64,000 nt of DNA, from contig CALUUA010000004.1 of the NCBI GenBank assembly GCA_944323845.1, positions 1-64,000 of the forward strand, read 5' to 3'. The translations under genes were made by a program, and so were the position numbers. Below, one piece after another: positions 45,175 to 54,164 of this stretch. Numbering within the stretch: the stretch's first letter is position 1; each line of letters opens with the position of its first letter. Below the pieces are notes generated by a model. It was not told the origin of the DNA, did not search any database, and saw only the letters and a list, made by a program, of their open reading frames with translations. This stretch comes from an uncultured Bacteroidales bacterium. GTDB taxonomy: Bacteria; Bacteroidota; Bacteroidia; Bacteroidales; UBA932.

Positions 45175-47091
45175 TTAAAAAAGTTTGACAAATACTTCTA
45201 TGGCCTGATATTCCGCCATTCCCAGCTCGTCATAAAGCCTTGCGGTGTTCTGGGTCCTGTCTTCCGCCCTCTGCCAGAATTCGCGTGGATCCTCTCCAGG
45301 GAACGGAACGATATCCTTCTGTGACACATGCCTGTAGATGGCGTGACGTTTCTTGATAAGCTCATCAGGGCTGAGAGGGACGGCCATGTCCACTCTTCCG
45401 AGCTCCCACTCCATCCATGCGCCTCTGTACATCCATACGTGGCATTCTTTCATCCACGACTCGTTCTTCAGCTGGTCGAGAGCTTCGAGCACGGCCTCGG
45501 TGCATACCCTGTGTGTCCCGTGAGGGTCGGCAAGGTCTCCGGCGAGGTATATCTGATGCGGCTTTACCTTCTGGAGGAGGGCTATGATGATGTCTATGTC
45601 TTTCTGAGTCCTCTGGCCCTTCTTGATGCCGCCGGTCTCATAGAACGGCAGGTTCAGGAAGTGTGCGTTCGTATTCTCGTTGAGCCCGAAGGACCTCACG
45701 GCGGATCTGGCTTCGGCGCGGCGGATGGCAGCCTTGATGTCCAGGAGAGGACGCGGTTCCGGTTCGCCCGGTTTCTTGCTGGCCACAATGGCCTTGACTT
45801 CCTCGAACTTGTCGGCGAAGCCGAGCTCGTGGGCTGTATCCATATGCTGGAGGACCACATCATCATGCACGGCTACGTTTCCTGATGTCTCGTAAGCTAC
45901 ATGCACGTCATGTCCCTGCTCTACAAGACGGATGAATGTACCTCCCATCGAGATGACATCATCGTCAGGGTGCGGCGAGAAGATGACCACGCGCTTAGGG
46001 AACGGCGTAGATGATACGGGACGCGTGGAATCGTCCGCATTCGGCTTTCCTCCCGGCCATCCGGTAATGGTGTGCTGAAGGTCGTTGAACACGTCGATGT
46101 TGATCTTGTCATACGGGCCTTTCTTTTCAAGCAGCTCTCCGAGGGAATTCTGGATATAGTCCTGATACTTCAATTTGAGTATAGGTTTGTGAACCGTTTC
46201 GCAAAGCCATACCACAGCTTTCCTGATGAACTTCGGAGTCCATTCGCACGGACCTACGAGCCATGGAGCCACGACTCTGGTCAGCATGCTGGAAGAATTG
46301 TCATCTGTATAGAAGGTGATGTTTTCGTGTTTCTGCAGGAAAGATGCAGGACATGCAGTAGTCACAGGCCCTTCCACTATGTCTTTCACGGCAGCAGCCT
46401 TGTCCTCGCCCCATGCCATGAGAATGATTTTCTTCGCGCTCATCATGGTGGCTATGCCTACCGTTATGGCAGTCTTCGGGGTGTCGGCAATGTTCCCGTT
46501 GAAATTCCTGGACTGTGCCTTTCTGGACTTGTAGGAAAGAAGCACGGTCCTGGTGCGGCTCTTTTCTGAAGACCCGGCTTCGTTGAAGCCGATCTGGCCC
46601 TGTTCGCCTACGCCGATTACGAGCAGGTCGAGTCCGGAGATGGCCTTGTCGTATTCTGCGCAGTATTCACTTACCTTATCCTTGTCTACATTGCCGTCAG
46701 GCAGATGGATGTTTTCCTTTTTCACGTCCACGTTGTCGAGGAATTCCTCATGCAGCCTGTGGTTCCTGCTCTGTGCGGGAGCATTGCCGGCAGGATAATA
46801 TTCGTCTATGCTGAAAACCTCTACATTCGCGAAAGATACGGCGCCCTCCTTGTATTTGGCGGAAAGTTCCCTGTACAGCGAAACCGGAGTCGTACCGGTG
46901 GTCAGGCCGAGCTTGAAGTTGCCCCCGGTGTGTCCCTTTATGGCTGAAATGATGATGCCGGCGATTTTCGCGCTTGCATCTTCCTGGTCTTCATAGATTT
47001 CGGCAGGAATCTTCTCGTAGCTGTGGAGAATGTCAGCCGGCAGGCCTTTTTCGATCAGACCTCCGTCTTTAGGTAAAGTAAAGTGTTTCAT
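45175..47091 (-). CDS. NagB-like domain fused to a PIG-L (LmbE) deacetylase
   Basis: 638 residues. The N-terminal NagB-like domain (about 30-270) keeps SIDEYYP (Asp96-Glu97) and Glu171, but the catalytic pair that matches Asp141/His143 of NagB is Gln164/Gln166 (GEQGQIGFNE). After a linker, a PIG-L domain begins with SPHPDDD (374-378) and has DPHGTHR near 530, the zinc ligands of GlcNAc-type deacetylases. Such fusions are often annotated as NagB in Bacteroidota. The visible residues support deacetylase function, with the NagB half perhaps only binding sugar. It is first in a unit with nagB. Confidence 0.85.
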   Translation of the reverse strand: MKHFTLPKDGGLIEKGLPADILHSYEKIPAEIYEDQEDASAKIAGIIISAIKGHTGGNFKLGLTTGTTPVSLYRELSAKYKEGAVSFANVEVFSIDEYYPAGNAPAQSRNHRLHEEFLDNVDVKKENIHLPDGNVDKDKVSEYCAEYDKAISGLDLLVIGVGEQGQIGFNEAGSSEKSRTRTVLLSYKSRKAQSRNFNGNIADTPKTAITVGIATMMSAKKIILMAWGEDKAAAVKDIVEGPVTTACPASFLQKHENITFYTDDNSSSMLTRVVAPWLVGPCEWTPKFIRKAVVWLCETVHKPILKLKYQDYIQNSLGELLEKKGPYDKINIDVFNDLQHTITGWPGGKPNADDSTRPVSSTPFPKRVVIFSPHPDDDVISMGGTFIRLVEQGHDVHVAYETSGNVAVHDDVVLQHMDTAHELGFADKFEEVKAIVASKKPGEPEPRPLLDIKAAIRRAEARSAVRSFGLNENTNAHFLNLPFYETGGIKKGQRTQKDIDIIIALLQKVKPHQIYLAGDLADPHGTHRVCTEAVLEALDQLKNESWMKECHVWMYRGAWMEWELGRVDMAVPLSPDELIKKRHAIYRHVSQKDIVPFPGEDPREFWQRAEDRTQNTARLYDELGMAEYQAIEVFVKLF

Positions 47092-47129
47092 ATAAGTATA
47101 ATTATGTGTTGTATTTCCGGCTTATCACA

Positions 47130-47137
47130 CAAATGTA
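47130..47137 (-). promoter_or_regulatory. -7 promoter element of the NagB-like/PIG-L operon
   Basis: On the minus strand TACATTTG matches TAnnTTTG, 39 bases before the fusion gene. It means the fusion gene and nagB can be transcribed separately from the GH106-like gene upstream. Confidence 0.55.
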
Positions 47138-47180
47138 ATAAGAATTCGTGAAATACAGACAGATTTTCAGAGGAATCGGA

Positions 47181-50057
47181 TCAATTCCTCATGACTTCCA
47201 CCTTTACCTCGCCTGAAAGTCCGGACGGAACGGTTTCCGAATCTTTCTGATAATGTTTCCATGTGTAGAACGTGATTCTGTCGCGGTCTTCCGGCATCTC
47301 CCCGTACAGCCACTCCGGGAACTTCCCGAGCCGGCCGATCGTGAATTTCGTCCCGTTCATCTGATAGTCTATGTCGTCCGGATACTGTTCATCCCCGATT
47401 ATCCTGTTTATCCACGAGTCGGCCACCCTGACGCATACGGAATTTTCTCCCTGTCTGACATAGTCCCCTATGTCAATGCGATAAGGCCGTGTCCAGACGA
47501 AGCCGGCATGGCTGCCGTTTACAATCACTTCGCAAATGTCATGGATATCCTCAAAGGTCATATGCACTGTCTCGTCTCCGGACAATGGCTCGTCAAGGGT
47601 AAAACCGCTGCTGTAGACCATGGTTCCGGAGTAATACTTCAGTTCAGGTTCCGGCATTTCATTCACAGGTATGAGAGTTTCCAGCGTCAGCGTGGTGTCG
47701 GTCTGGCGTCTGTCTTCAAACGTCAGTGTCCAGGGCAGGTCCAGTTCCAGACTGCGCACCGGTTCCGGTCTCTTCCGCTCCTTGTCCGTCAGAGGTTCAT
47801 CTGAAAAGATGAAAAACGCAGACTCCAGTGCGTCAAGTTCGATATCCACGCATGACATGCCGCCTGCCCTGACAGTCCTGACACTGGTAACATCCCCGGA
47901 GACCGGATCCCATCTGGAACAGTATCCGGCCCCTGTCCTGAACCATGTTTTCGCCGACTTTGGGGCGCTGTCCTGATTCGAGATGAAATACATGTCGCTG
48001 CTTCCGGCTTTCTTGTGGTAATGGTAAAGTCCGTCCCCGGCCTCTCCGAAATCCACGTCTTTCGGCAGCCTGATGTACTCTATCGCCTCTTCATGACTGT
48101 AGCCGCAGAGCACCCGGCCCTTCCCGACCTTGTTCACGTATTTTTCCCCGCCTCCCGGCCACAGAGCCTTGACGATAGTGTCGAATCCGTCTTCGGAGGC
48201 TCCGAGGCATTCGCTGTAGGAAGCCGGAGCAGCAGGAGGTTCGCCGCATATTACGGCACCCTGCATCGTCAGGTCGAGCAAGGTCTCCATAGTCTTCATG
48301 TCCATGGCTGCGGCAGGCACTATGAAGAGTATCTCGGATGCAGCGCCGTTCGCGAATATTATTTTCCTGTCTTCGACTCGGGCTTTTTCAAGATCTTCCG
48401 GATAAGTCACCCTGTAGTCATATCCTTCAGGTATCATGGTAAATCTGGTGTTGTAGGAATACCGGATGTCGTAGTTGAACAGAAACGCGATGTCGGCCTC
48501 TCTGATTCCTTGCTGCAGCATATACTGGCAACGCGACAGATACGTAATCCAGTCTCCGGAATAGTCCCACCATGTGGACAGACGGCTGAACATGGTGCCG
48601 TATCTCCCGAGGGCGAATCCGGGTGCATGATCCACCGGCTGGTGTGCATAAGTGTGGAAGCAGAACCTGTTTATCCCGCAGATGAAGGCCAGATCCCCCG
48701 GCTTCTTCAATGTCCCGGGCCAGTTCTTCCATCTGCCGTCCTCGGGCTTCGACGTGAAGGCCTCGGCTCCCACGATTTTCTTTCCCCTGATATCGGCTAA
48801 AGAAGCAGTCAGCCGCATGTTCTTCATCCTCGGGTACGCATCCGGATTCCAGAATTCGTTCATCGGAATGTCCGTGAAGTCCATCGCCATAGACGGGACC
48901 GGGCCTCCCTGCGGTTCGGCATAGACTGCCAGCCCTGCGGCATTGATCTTTTTCTTCAGCGTCCCGTAATAGAACTCCGACAACATATGGTCGAGCAGCT
49001 CCCTGAAGTCATACAGCACCTGTTCCGTGACTTTCATCGACTCTACCGGCCGGCCCGAGAAGACCGGCATATAGTCCAGAAGATCATATCCGTGCATCTT
49101 GGTGAATTCTTCCGGGAGTCTTTCCGTCCAGTTCTGGAATCCGGCTTCATAGCTGTCGAACAATATGCCTTCGAAGGTATTCCCCAGATACCGGCTGTTC
49201 TTTTCGAACAATGGTTTCAGATAATGCTCGTACTGGACGAGGACATCGGTAGAATCGAGCTTGTCGACTTCGTATCCTTCTCCTCCCCATGCGGCAGGAT
49301 GGGTCTTTTTGCCGGTAATCGTGTACCCGAACCGGAGGATGCACCAGTCCCCGTCCGGCAGGACGCATTCCAGTCTTCCGTCCCTGTCTACGCTGCCGGT
49401 CAGGTCGATGATCTCGTCACGACGGACGGCCCGGGAGGAATCATCGGAATAATCATATCTGACAGCAGTTTTCGAGGCTGCCATTATCTTCGCCTGCAGG
49501 TCTTCGACAGTACCGGCCTGTATGCCGGCAGGCACGGCCTGCACGGCAATTTCCCTGTAATACCCGCCTTTGGTCTCCGGCATGGCCAGCACCGTGTCGG
49601 TCTTTCCTCCGCTGACAAAGGTTTCCGACAAGGTCAGTTTTTTCATCGACTGTTCCGCGGTGATCCACGGGCCTCCGCTTCCGGACCATCCGGCTCCCGG
49701 AGTGATGCAGAATTTCATCCCGAGGGAGTCGCATACATGGAGGGCATAGTTTATCATTCCGTGCCATTCTTCGCTGCCGAATTCCACTGGTCCTTTCGGG
49801 AGATACATGTGTGTATTGAAGACCTGTACCCCTCTGAGTCCAGCATCGTGCATGGCCGAGAGGTCTTTCCTGATACCCTCTCTCGTTATGTGTCCGTTTA
49901 TCCAGTGCCACCAGGTCATGGGTCCGTAGTCTCTGGCCGGTGCCTTGAAGGTCTGTACGGAAAATGTCTGCCTGTCTTCGCGGTTGTGCGCCGGCATGAC
50001 GGCGGCAGGCAGCAGGAGCAGCGACAGGGCTGCATGGAAAAGGCAAAACTTCGACAT
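47181..50057 (-). CDS. GH106-like glycoside hydrolase (putative alpha-L-rhamnosidase)
   Basis: 958 residues with a signal peptide (about 1-23). The N-terminal catalytic part begins PMTWWHWINGHITREGIRKD and contains AGLRGVQVFNTHMYLP and ITPGAGWSGSGGPWI, resembling large GH106-type rhamnosidases. The C-terminal part (about 780-958) has jelly-roll sequence such as GSHAGFVWTRPYRIDIGDYV, typical of galactose-binding-like domains. It probably acts in the periplasm on glycan fragments imported by SusCD. Substrate specificity is not provable here. Confidence 0.7.
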   Translation of the reverse strand: MSKFCLFHAALSLLLLPAAVMPAHNREDRQTFSVQTFKAPARDYGPMTWWHWINGHITREGIRKDLSAMHDAGLRGVQVFNTHMYLPKGPVEFGSEEWHGMINYALHVCDSLGMKFCITPGAGWSGSGGPWITAEQSMKKLTLSETFVSGGKTDTVLAMPETKGGYYREIAVQAVPAGIQAGTVEDLQAKIMAASKTAVRYDYSDDSSRAVRRDEIIDLTGSVDRDGRLECVLPDGDWCILRFGYTITGKKTHPAAWGGEGYEVDKLDSTDVLVQYEHYLKPLFEKNSRYLGNTFEGILFDSYEAGFQNWTERLPEEFTKMHGYDLLDYMPVFSGRPVESMKVTEQVLYDFRELLDHMLSEFYYGTLKKKINAAGLAVYAEPQGGPVPSMAMDFTDIPMNEFWNPDAYPRMKNMRLTASLADIRGKKIVGAEAFTSKPEDGRWKNWPGTLKKPGDLAFICGINRFCFHTYAHQPVDHAPGFALGRYGTMFSRLSTWWDYSGDWITYLSRCQYMLQQGIREADIAFLFNYDIRYSYNTRFTMIPEGYDYRVTYPEDLEKARVEDRKIIFANGAASEILFIVPAAAMDMKTMETLLDLTMQGAVICGEPPAAPASYSECLGASEDGFDTIVKALWPGGGEKYVNKVGKGRVLCGYSHEEAIEYIRLPKDVDFGEAGDGLYHYHKKAGSSDMYFISNQDSAPKSAKTWFRTGAGYCSRWDPVSGDVTSVRTVRAGGMSCVDIELDALESAFFIFSDEPLTDKERKRPEPVRSLELDLPWTLTFEDRRQTDTTLTLETLIPVNEMPEPELKYYSGTMVYSSGFTLDEPLSGDETVHMTFEDIHDICEVIVNGSHAGFVWTRPYRIDIGDYVRQGENSVCVRVADSWINRIIGDEQYPDDIDYQMNGTKFTIGRLGKFPEWLYGEMPEDRDRITFYTWKHYQKDSETVPSGLSGEVKVEVMRN

Positions 50058-50070
50058 GGCTCTTTTCTTT

Positions 50071-50092
50071 TAAAGTTAGTCGGAAATCCGAC
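50071..50092 (-). promoter_or_regulatory. Candidate promoter and inverted repeat before the GH106-like gene
   Basis: On the minus strand TAACTTTA (50071-50078) resembles a -7 box, and directly upstream lies GTCGGA-AA-TCCGAC (50079-50092), a perfect 6-bp inverted repeat in the spacer, where a bound repressor would block transcription. Confidence 0.4.
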
Positions 50093-50123
50093 ATGCGGCT
50101 ACGCTTCTGCCGGGATTTCTTTA

Positions 50124-50137
50124 CGGGAGCGTTCCCG
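50124..50137. promoter_or_regulatory. Candidate LacI-family operator
   Basis: CGGGAGCGTTCCCG is a 14-bp palindrome with one mismatched pair and a central CG, the hallmark of LacI-family sites. It lies in the divergent gap between the GH106-like gene and the LacI gene, where autoregulation is usual. Confidence 0.5.
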
Positions 50138-50208
50138 ATACCGAACCTTTCCGGCGGATGGCAATTTCAGGTTTTTTTTATTATATTGCGCCAAAGAGCG
50201 CATGACAG

Positions 50209-51270
50209 ATGACGAAACGGGCCACCATAAAGGACATAGCACATGAACTGAACATCTCTACATCCACGGTATCCAGAGCCCTGGCTGACCAGTGGGACGT
50301 GAATCCGGATACCCGCAGGGCCGTGCTGGAGGTGGCCAAGAGGCTGAATTACCGTTCGAATCCCATATCCTTGAGACTCCGCAGCCGGCAGACATGGACT
50401 GTGGGAGTGGTGGTCCCTGAATTCATCAATTCCTATTTCGCCGAGATCCTTATCGGGATGCAGCGGGTGTTTTTCCCGAAAGGGTACAATATCCTTGTGG
50501 CCCAGTCGAACGAGACGGCTTCCGTCGAGGAGAACAATCTGAAGCTCTTCGAGAACAATATGGTGGACGGCATCCTGATTTCGGTCGCCCAGGATTCGGA
50601 CAACACCGCCATATATGACCGTCTGCTGAAAAACGATATGCCTTTGGTGTTTTTCAACAGGGTGCCCGAGGATATCCGGGCCTCGAAGGTCATAGTGGAT
50701 GACAGGAAGTGGGCCTTTCTCGCCACGGAACACCTTATCAGCCAGGGATGCAGGAGGATTGCCCATTTCGCCGGCAACGGAAATCTTTCCGTCTCCGTAG
50801 AGCGTCGGCACGGGTACATAAGCGCGTTGAAAAAGCACGGGCTGCCGGTGGACGAAAGCCTGATCATCGAAGCCGGGCTCCAGATGGAGTCGGGTTATAT
50901 CGGCGCCATGAAGCTCCTGCAGATGGATCCTCTTCCTGACGGACTTTTCGCTGTCACGGATCCTGTCGCCATCGGCGCCATGAAATTCCTGAAAAACCAT
51001 GGTATCCGTATTCCGGAGGACATCGCAGTGGCAGGATTCACCGAATCCCCGTATGCCACCATCGTCGAACCGCCGTTGACTACGGTCCGCCAGCCTACTT
51101 TCGACATCGGCGTCACGGCGGCCACCCTTCTTCTGGACCAGATAACGAGCCGGCACGATCCGGACAAGTCCGATTCATGGAGCGGGGACAATGTCCGGAC
51201 GGTGACGCTTGAGGCTCATCTGGAAGTCAGGGAATCCTCTCTATGCAAGAACTTCAGGGGGGGAAGCTGA
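50209..51270 (+). CDS. LacI family transcriptional regulator
   Basis: 353 residues. The N-terminal helix-turn-helix (TIKDIAHELNISTSTVSRAL) and hinge are followed by a periplasmic-binding-protein-like sensor domain (VGVVVPEFINSYFAEILIG; FAVTDPVAIGAMKFL). It is divergent from the GH106-like gene and ends 7 bp from the stop of a converging PUL gene. It probably represses local glycan genes until a sugar binds; the effector is unknown. Confidence 0.92.
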   Translation: MTKRATIKDIAHELNISTSTVSRALADQWDVNPDTRRAVLEVAKRLNYRSNPISLRLRSRQTWTVGVVVPEFINSYFAEILIGMQRVFFPKGYNILVAQSNETASVEENNLKLFENNMVDGILISVAQDSDNTAIYDRLLKNDMPLVFFNRVPEDIRASKVIVDDRKWAFLATEHLISQGCRRIAHFAGNGNLSVSVERRHGYISALKKHGLPVDESLIIEAGLQMESGYIGAMKLLQMDPLPDGLFAVTDPVAIGAMKFLKNHGIRIPEDIAVAGFTESPYATIVEPPLTTVRQPTFDIGVTAATLLLDQITSRHDPDKSDSWSGDNVRTVTLEAHLEVRESSLCKNFRGGS

Positions 51271-51277
51271 ATAAGGT

Positions 51278-54157
51278 CTATTTTCTCAGGATACCGGTTC
51301 CGGATTCCGTCATTGCCCCGTCCGGGGCAATACCTTCAAGACGGTATCTGAATTCACGGCTCCCGTCCGGTATTTCCACGGTAAATTCATAAGGGTAGCC
51401 TGACTTTTCCAATGTCATTTCCGGCCCTCCGTCTATGGAATAGTGCAGGGATACGCGGCTGAAGACCGAATTGTCGGCCTCGTTCCAGACATATACGCTT
51501 TTGAGTCCCTGCCCGAAATCGAAAAGGACGGCCCTGTCGTTTTCAAATCCTGTCGAAGTGAAGTTTTTTTCCCATTTTCCGCCGCCTTTCTGCAGTTTTT
51601 CCTGAAAACGGGTCTTGACGTCCACTCCGTCTATGGCGACGGCCGTTATGCCTTTGGCCTTTAGAGGAAGCGTGATTTCACCTCCGGAGACAGCCGCACT
51701 GCCGGATTCGAGGTTCTGAATCCAGACCTTGCACCGGTATTCCTTTCCCGGGTCGATGAAACTTCCGTCAGGATCGAAAGTCACCTTGACTTCGATGTCC
51801 CTGTCCGACTGGTTCGACAGGGCAAGGTAGAGCTTGCCGTTGCCATATCCGGCTATATAGTCCGCCTGAATGTCCGAGACCTGTACCAGACCTGCCGGCA
51901 TGTACGGCATCACTCCGGCTTCATCGTAGAAATGTCCCGGATGCGCCCCGTATATCAGGCTTCTGCAATAGGCGTAGCCTTCGGAATATTCATACGGAAA
52001 GTCTATCTTTCCTTCAGATGCATAGTAAAAGTCCGAAAACAGGTAGTCCCACAGCATGGTGAGGAATGAAGGGATGTGATTGTAGTGTATGGATGTGTGG
52101 GCGTTTAGGTCTTTCTGGGGTCTATACGCGAAGTCTTTCCTTTCGTAGACATCTGTGCGGCCGGTGTTGATGTGATATCCCGGGAAGCATTCGTATCTCC
52201 CTATGACGGCGTTCCTCGCCACATCGTGAAGGAACAGGTTGCCTGTCTCTTCCGCAATCCTCATCATGAACGGGGCGTGATGTGCCATGAATATCGCCCT
52301 GTGTCCTGAACTTGTCCCTGACGATTCTGGCGTAAGTCCTATTTCCGAGAGTTTCCATGCATCGGCTTCCGTTTCCGGAGCTTTCATGAAATTGTATTTT
52401 TCCGGATCGTTCCTGAAACCGTACACTGGGACATTCCCTCCGGGATTCACGGTTATTTTCCCGTCGGGTACAGTCGGAAGCATCCAGCAGAAGCGCGTGT
52501 AGGCCATGGCTCCCTTTTCCGCTGCCTCCAGATAACGTCTGTATCCCGTGGCATCGTACATTTGCAGAAGTTCCATCCACTGGGGAGTGAAGGAAGTCCA
52601 GAAGAACCAGCCGATGCTGTATTTGTCATCGAAACCGGTCTGAGGGGTATCCACGCGTGTCTTCAGATAGCTGTCGCAATCCTTTACGGCCTGTCTGAGA
52701 TATTTTCTGTCGCCGGTGGCCTTATACAGGGCGAGGGAATTGATCCATCTGTCCTCGAAAGTGTATGAATCCAGATTGAGGCTTCTGACAGCCTTTTCGT
52801 CGTAGAGCCTTACGGCTTCTTCGAGCATGTAATCGATCCTGTCTCCGGAGTATGTATAGGTGGCCAGCAGATCGGACGGCGGTACTCCGGGACCGTGTAT
52901 CCGGCTGGACGTACCCTGACCCTTGACCTTGCTGTCAGGGGAGAAGAGGAACCTTTCCCGTGACAGGCCGTATTCGAACATCGGCCTTGCCATTCTTCTG
53001 AAAATGTTTTCATTATCCGTAAGTATGGCTGTTTCCAGCAGGTGCAGGCCGGAGATGTTCTTGACTGCGCCCGGAACATCGGTTGAGTAGTTGAACCCTT
53101 TCAGGGAGTCTATGAACATGGCGTAAGGGCTCTGGACGAAATCCGTCATGTTTTCTATGGTGGTGTTCAGGTTGCAGGTGGAGTTCCGCCTGAAATCGCT
53201 GAAACCGCACAGGTCGCGGGCTATGGCTTCATAGCTCGCATCAATGTCTTTCCGGGACTGGTACAGATACATGTCGAAGCGGAGGGTGTCTCCGGCCGTC
53301 ATCTTCGAGTCGGCATTTCCGAGTACAGGGGCGAAAATCATGGACTGTGCCTTCCCTTCTTCGTTTCTTATCATGGCTCCGAACTGAGAAGAACCGCTTG
53401 TCGGGGTCACATTCGTGAAAGGGATATATTTCGGGTCGGCAAACACCCCGTTCGTGATTCCCCGGACTGTCATCATGGTGCCTGGAACAGGAAGCCGGAA
53501 GGCTTCTGACAGGAAAGGGGCGTTCGGGAATCTTTTTTCAGACCATATGTGTGCCTGCCAGATTCCGTCCGTATCTTCGGGACGGCATTGCGGGGCACCC
53601 GCATAGCCTATCGAGTACCATTTTCCTGTTTTCGGGATAAATTCGAAAGACAATTTCGGGTAAACGCTGTCACCGGCGGTCAGGACAGCTTTCAGGGAAT
53701 AGTCGGGCGTCTGCCGGAATGTCCAGGTCACGGTACCGTCCTGTTCTTCCGCAGCTATGGCTTCTGCGTGCTCCACAGTCCCTGCACGGAAATAGTCGGC
53801 AGTCCGTCCTTCTCCGTAGGCCCGGTCGTATTCAGGGTTGAACCCGTCTTCGACATGCTGCGACGGGTCTGCCTTGAAATGGTCGGCTTTGCCCCAGGTC
53901 GGGACATTATAGTGCAGCCCGGCCTCGTTGTACTGGTCCTTTACGAAGCCGAAGTCCCCTTTCCGGAGCTGTTTGTGCGGATTTTCGGAGGACGACAGTA
54001 TGATGAAGTCCGGCTCGTAGGTCAGTATTGCGCCGTCAGGCGATGTTATGTTCACGCTGCGGTCGCTGTTCAGTTTCAGTGTCCAGCCGCCCCTGTCCGA
54101 ACATGCCGGAAGAAGCAGGCATGCCGACAGGATAATGGATATGCATTTCCGTGTCAT
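51278..54157 (-). CDS. Large lipoprotein, putative (alpha/alpha) toroid carbohydrate-active protein
   Basis: 959 residues. Lipobox LLPACS puts the lipid Cys at residue 19. An N-terminal beta-rich part is followed by a long helical middle (about 380-720) with motifs such as YSTDVPGAVKNISGLHLL and GHRAIFMAHHAPF, then NPGGNVPVYGF, and C-terminal beta domains. The layout looks like a helical-toroid glycosidase or polysaccharide lyase, but I do not recognise the family. It is a paralogue of the next gene upstream in the same operon, 7 bp away. Probably surface or periplasmic glycan processing. Confidence 0.55.
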   Translation of the reverse strand: MTRKCISIILSACLLLPACSDRGGWTLKLNSDRSVNITSPDGAILTYEPDFIILSSSENPHKQLRKGDFGFVKDQYNEAGLHYNVPTWGKADHFKADPSQHVEDGFNPEYDRAYGEGRTADYFRAGTVEHAEAIAAEEQDGTVTWTFRQTPDYSLKAVLTAGDSVYPKLSFEFIPKTGKWYSIGYAGAPQCRPEDTDGIWQAHIWSEKRFPNAPFLSEAFRLPVPGTMMTVRGITNGVFADPKYIPFTNVTPTSGSSQFGAMIRNEEGKAQSMIFAPVLGNADSKMTAGDTLRFDMYLYQSRKDIDASYEAIARDLCGFSDFRRNSTCNLNTTIENMTDFVQSPYAMFIDSLKGFNYSTDVPGAVKNISGLHLLETAILTDNENIFRRMARPMFEYGLSRERFLFSPDSKVKGQGTSSRIHGPGVPPSDLLATYTYSGDRIDYMLEEAVRLYDEKAVRSLNLDSYTFEDRWINSLALYKATGDRKYLRQAVKDCDSYLKTRVDTPQTGFDDKYSIGWFFWTSFTPQWMELLQMYDATGYRRYLEAAEKGAMAYTRFCWMLPTVPDGKITVNPGGNVPVYGFRNDPEKYNFMKAPETEADAWKLSEIGLTPESSGTSSGHRAIFMAHHAPFMMRIAEETGNLFLHDVARNAVIGRYECFPGYHINTGRTDVYERKDFAYRPQKDLNAHTSIHYNHIPSFLTMLWDYLFSDFYYASEGKIDFPYEYSEGYAYCRSLIYGAHPGHFYDEAGVMPYMPAGLVQVSDIQADYIAGYGNGKLYLALSNQSDRDIEVKVTFDPDGSFIDPGKEYRCKVWIQNLESGSAAVSGGEITLPLKAKGITAVAIDGVDVKTRFQEKLQKGGGKWEKNFTSTGFENDRAVLFDFGQGLKSVYVWNEADNSVFSRVSLHYSIDGGPEMTLEKSGYPYEFTVEIPDGSREFRYRLEGIAPDGAMTESGTGILRK

Positions 54158-54164
54158 TTCGATG

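Noticed and set aside
48987..50246. Plus-strand open frame (419 codons) opposite the GH106-like gene
   Set aside because: It is antisense to a gene with signal peptide and catalytic-domain motifs and runs into the LacI start region.
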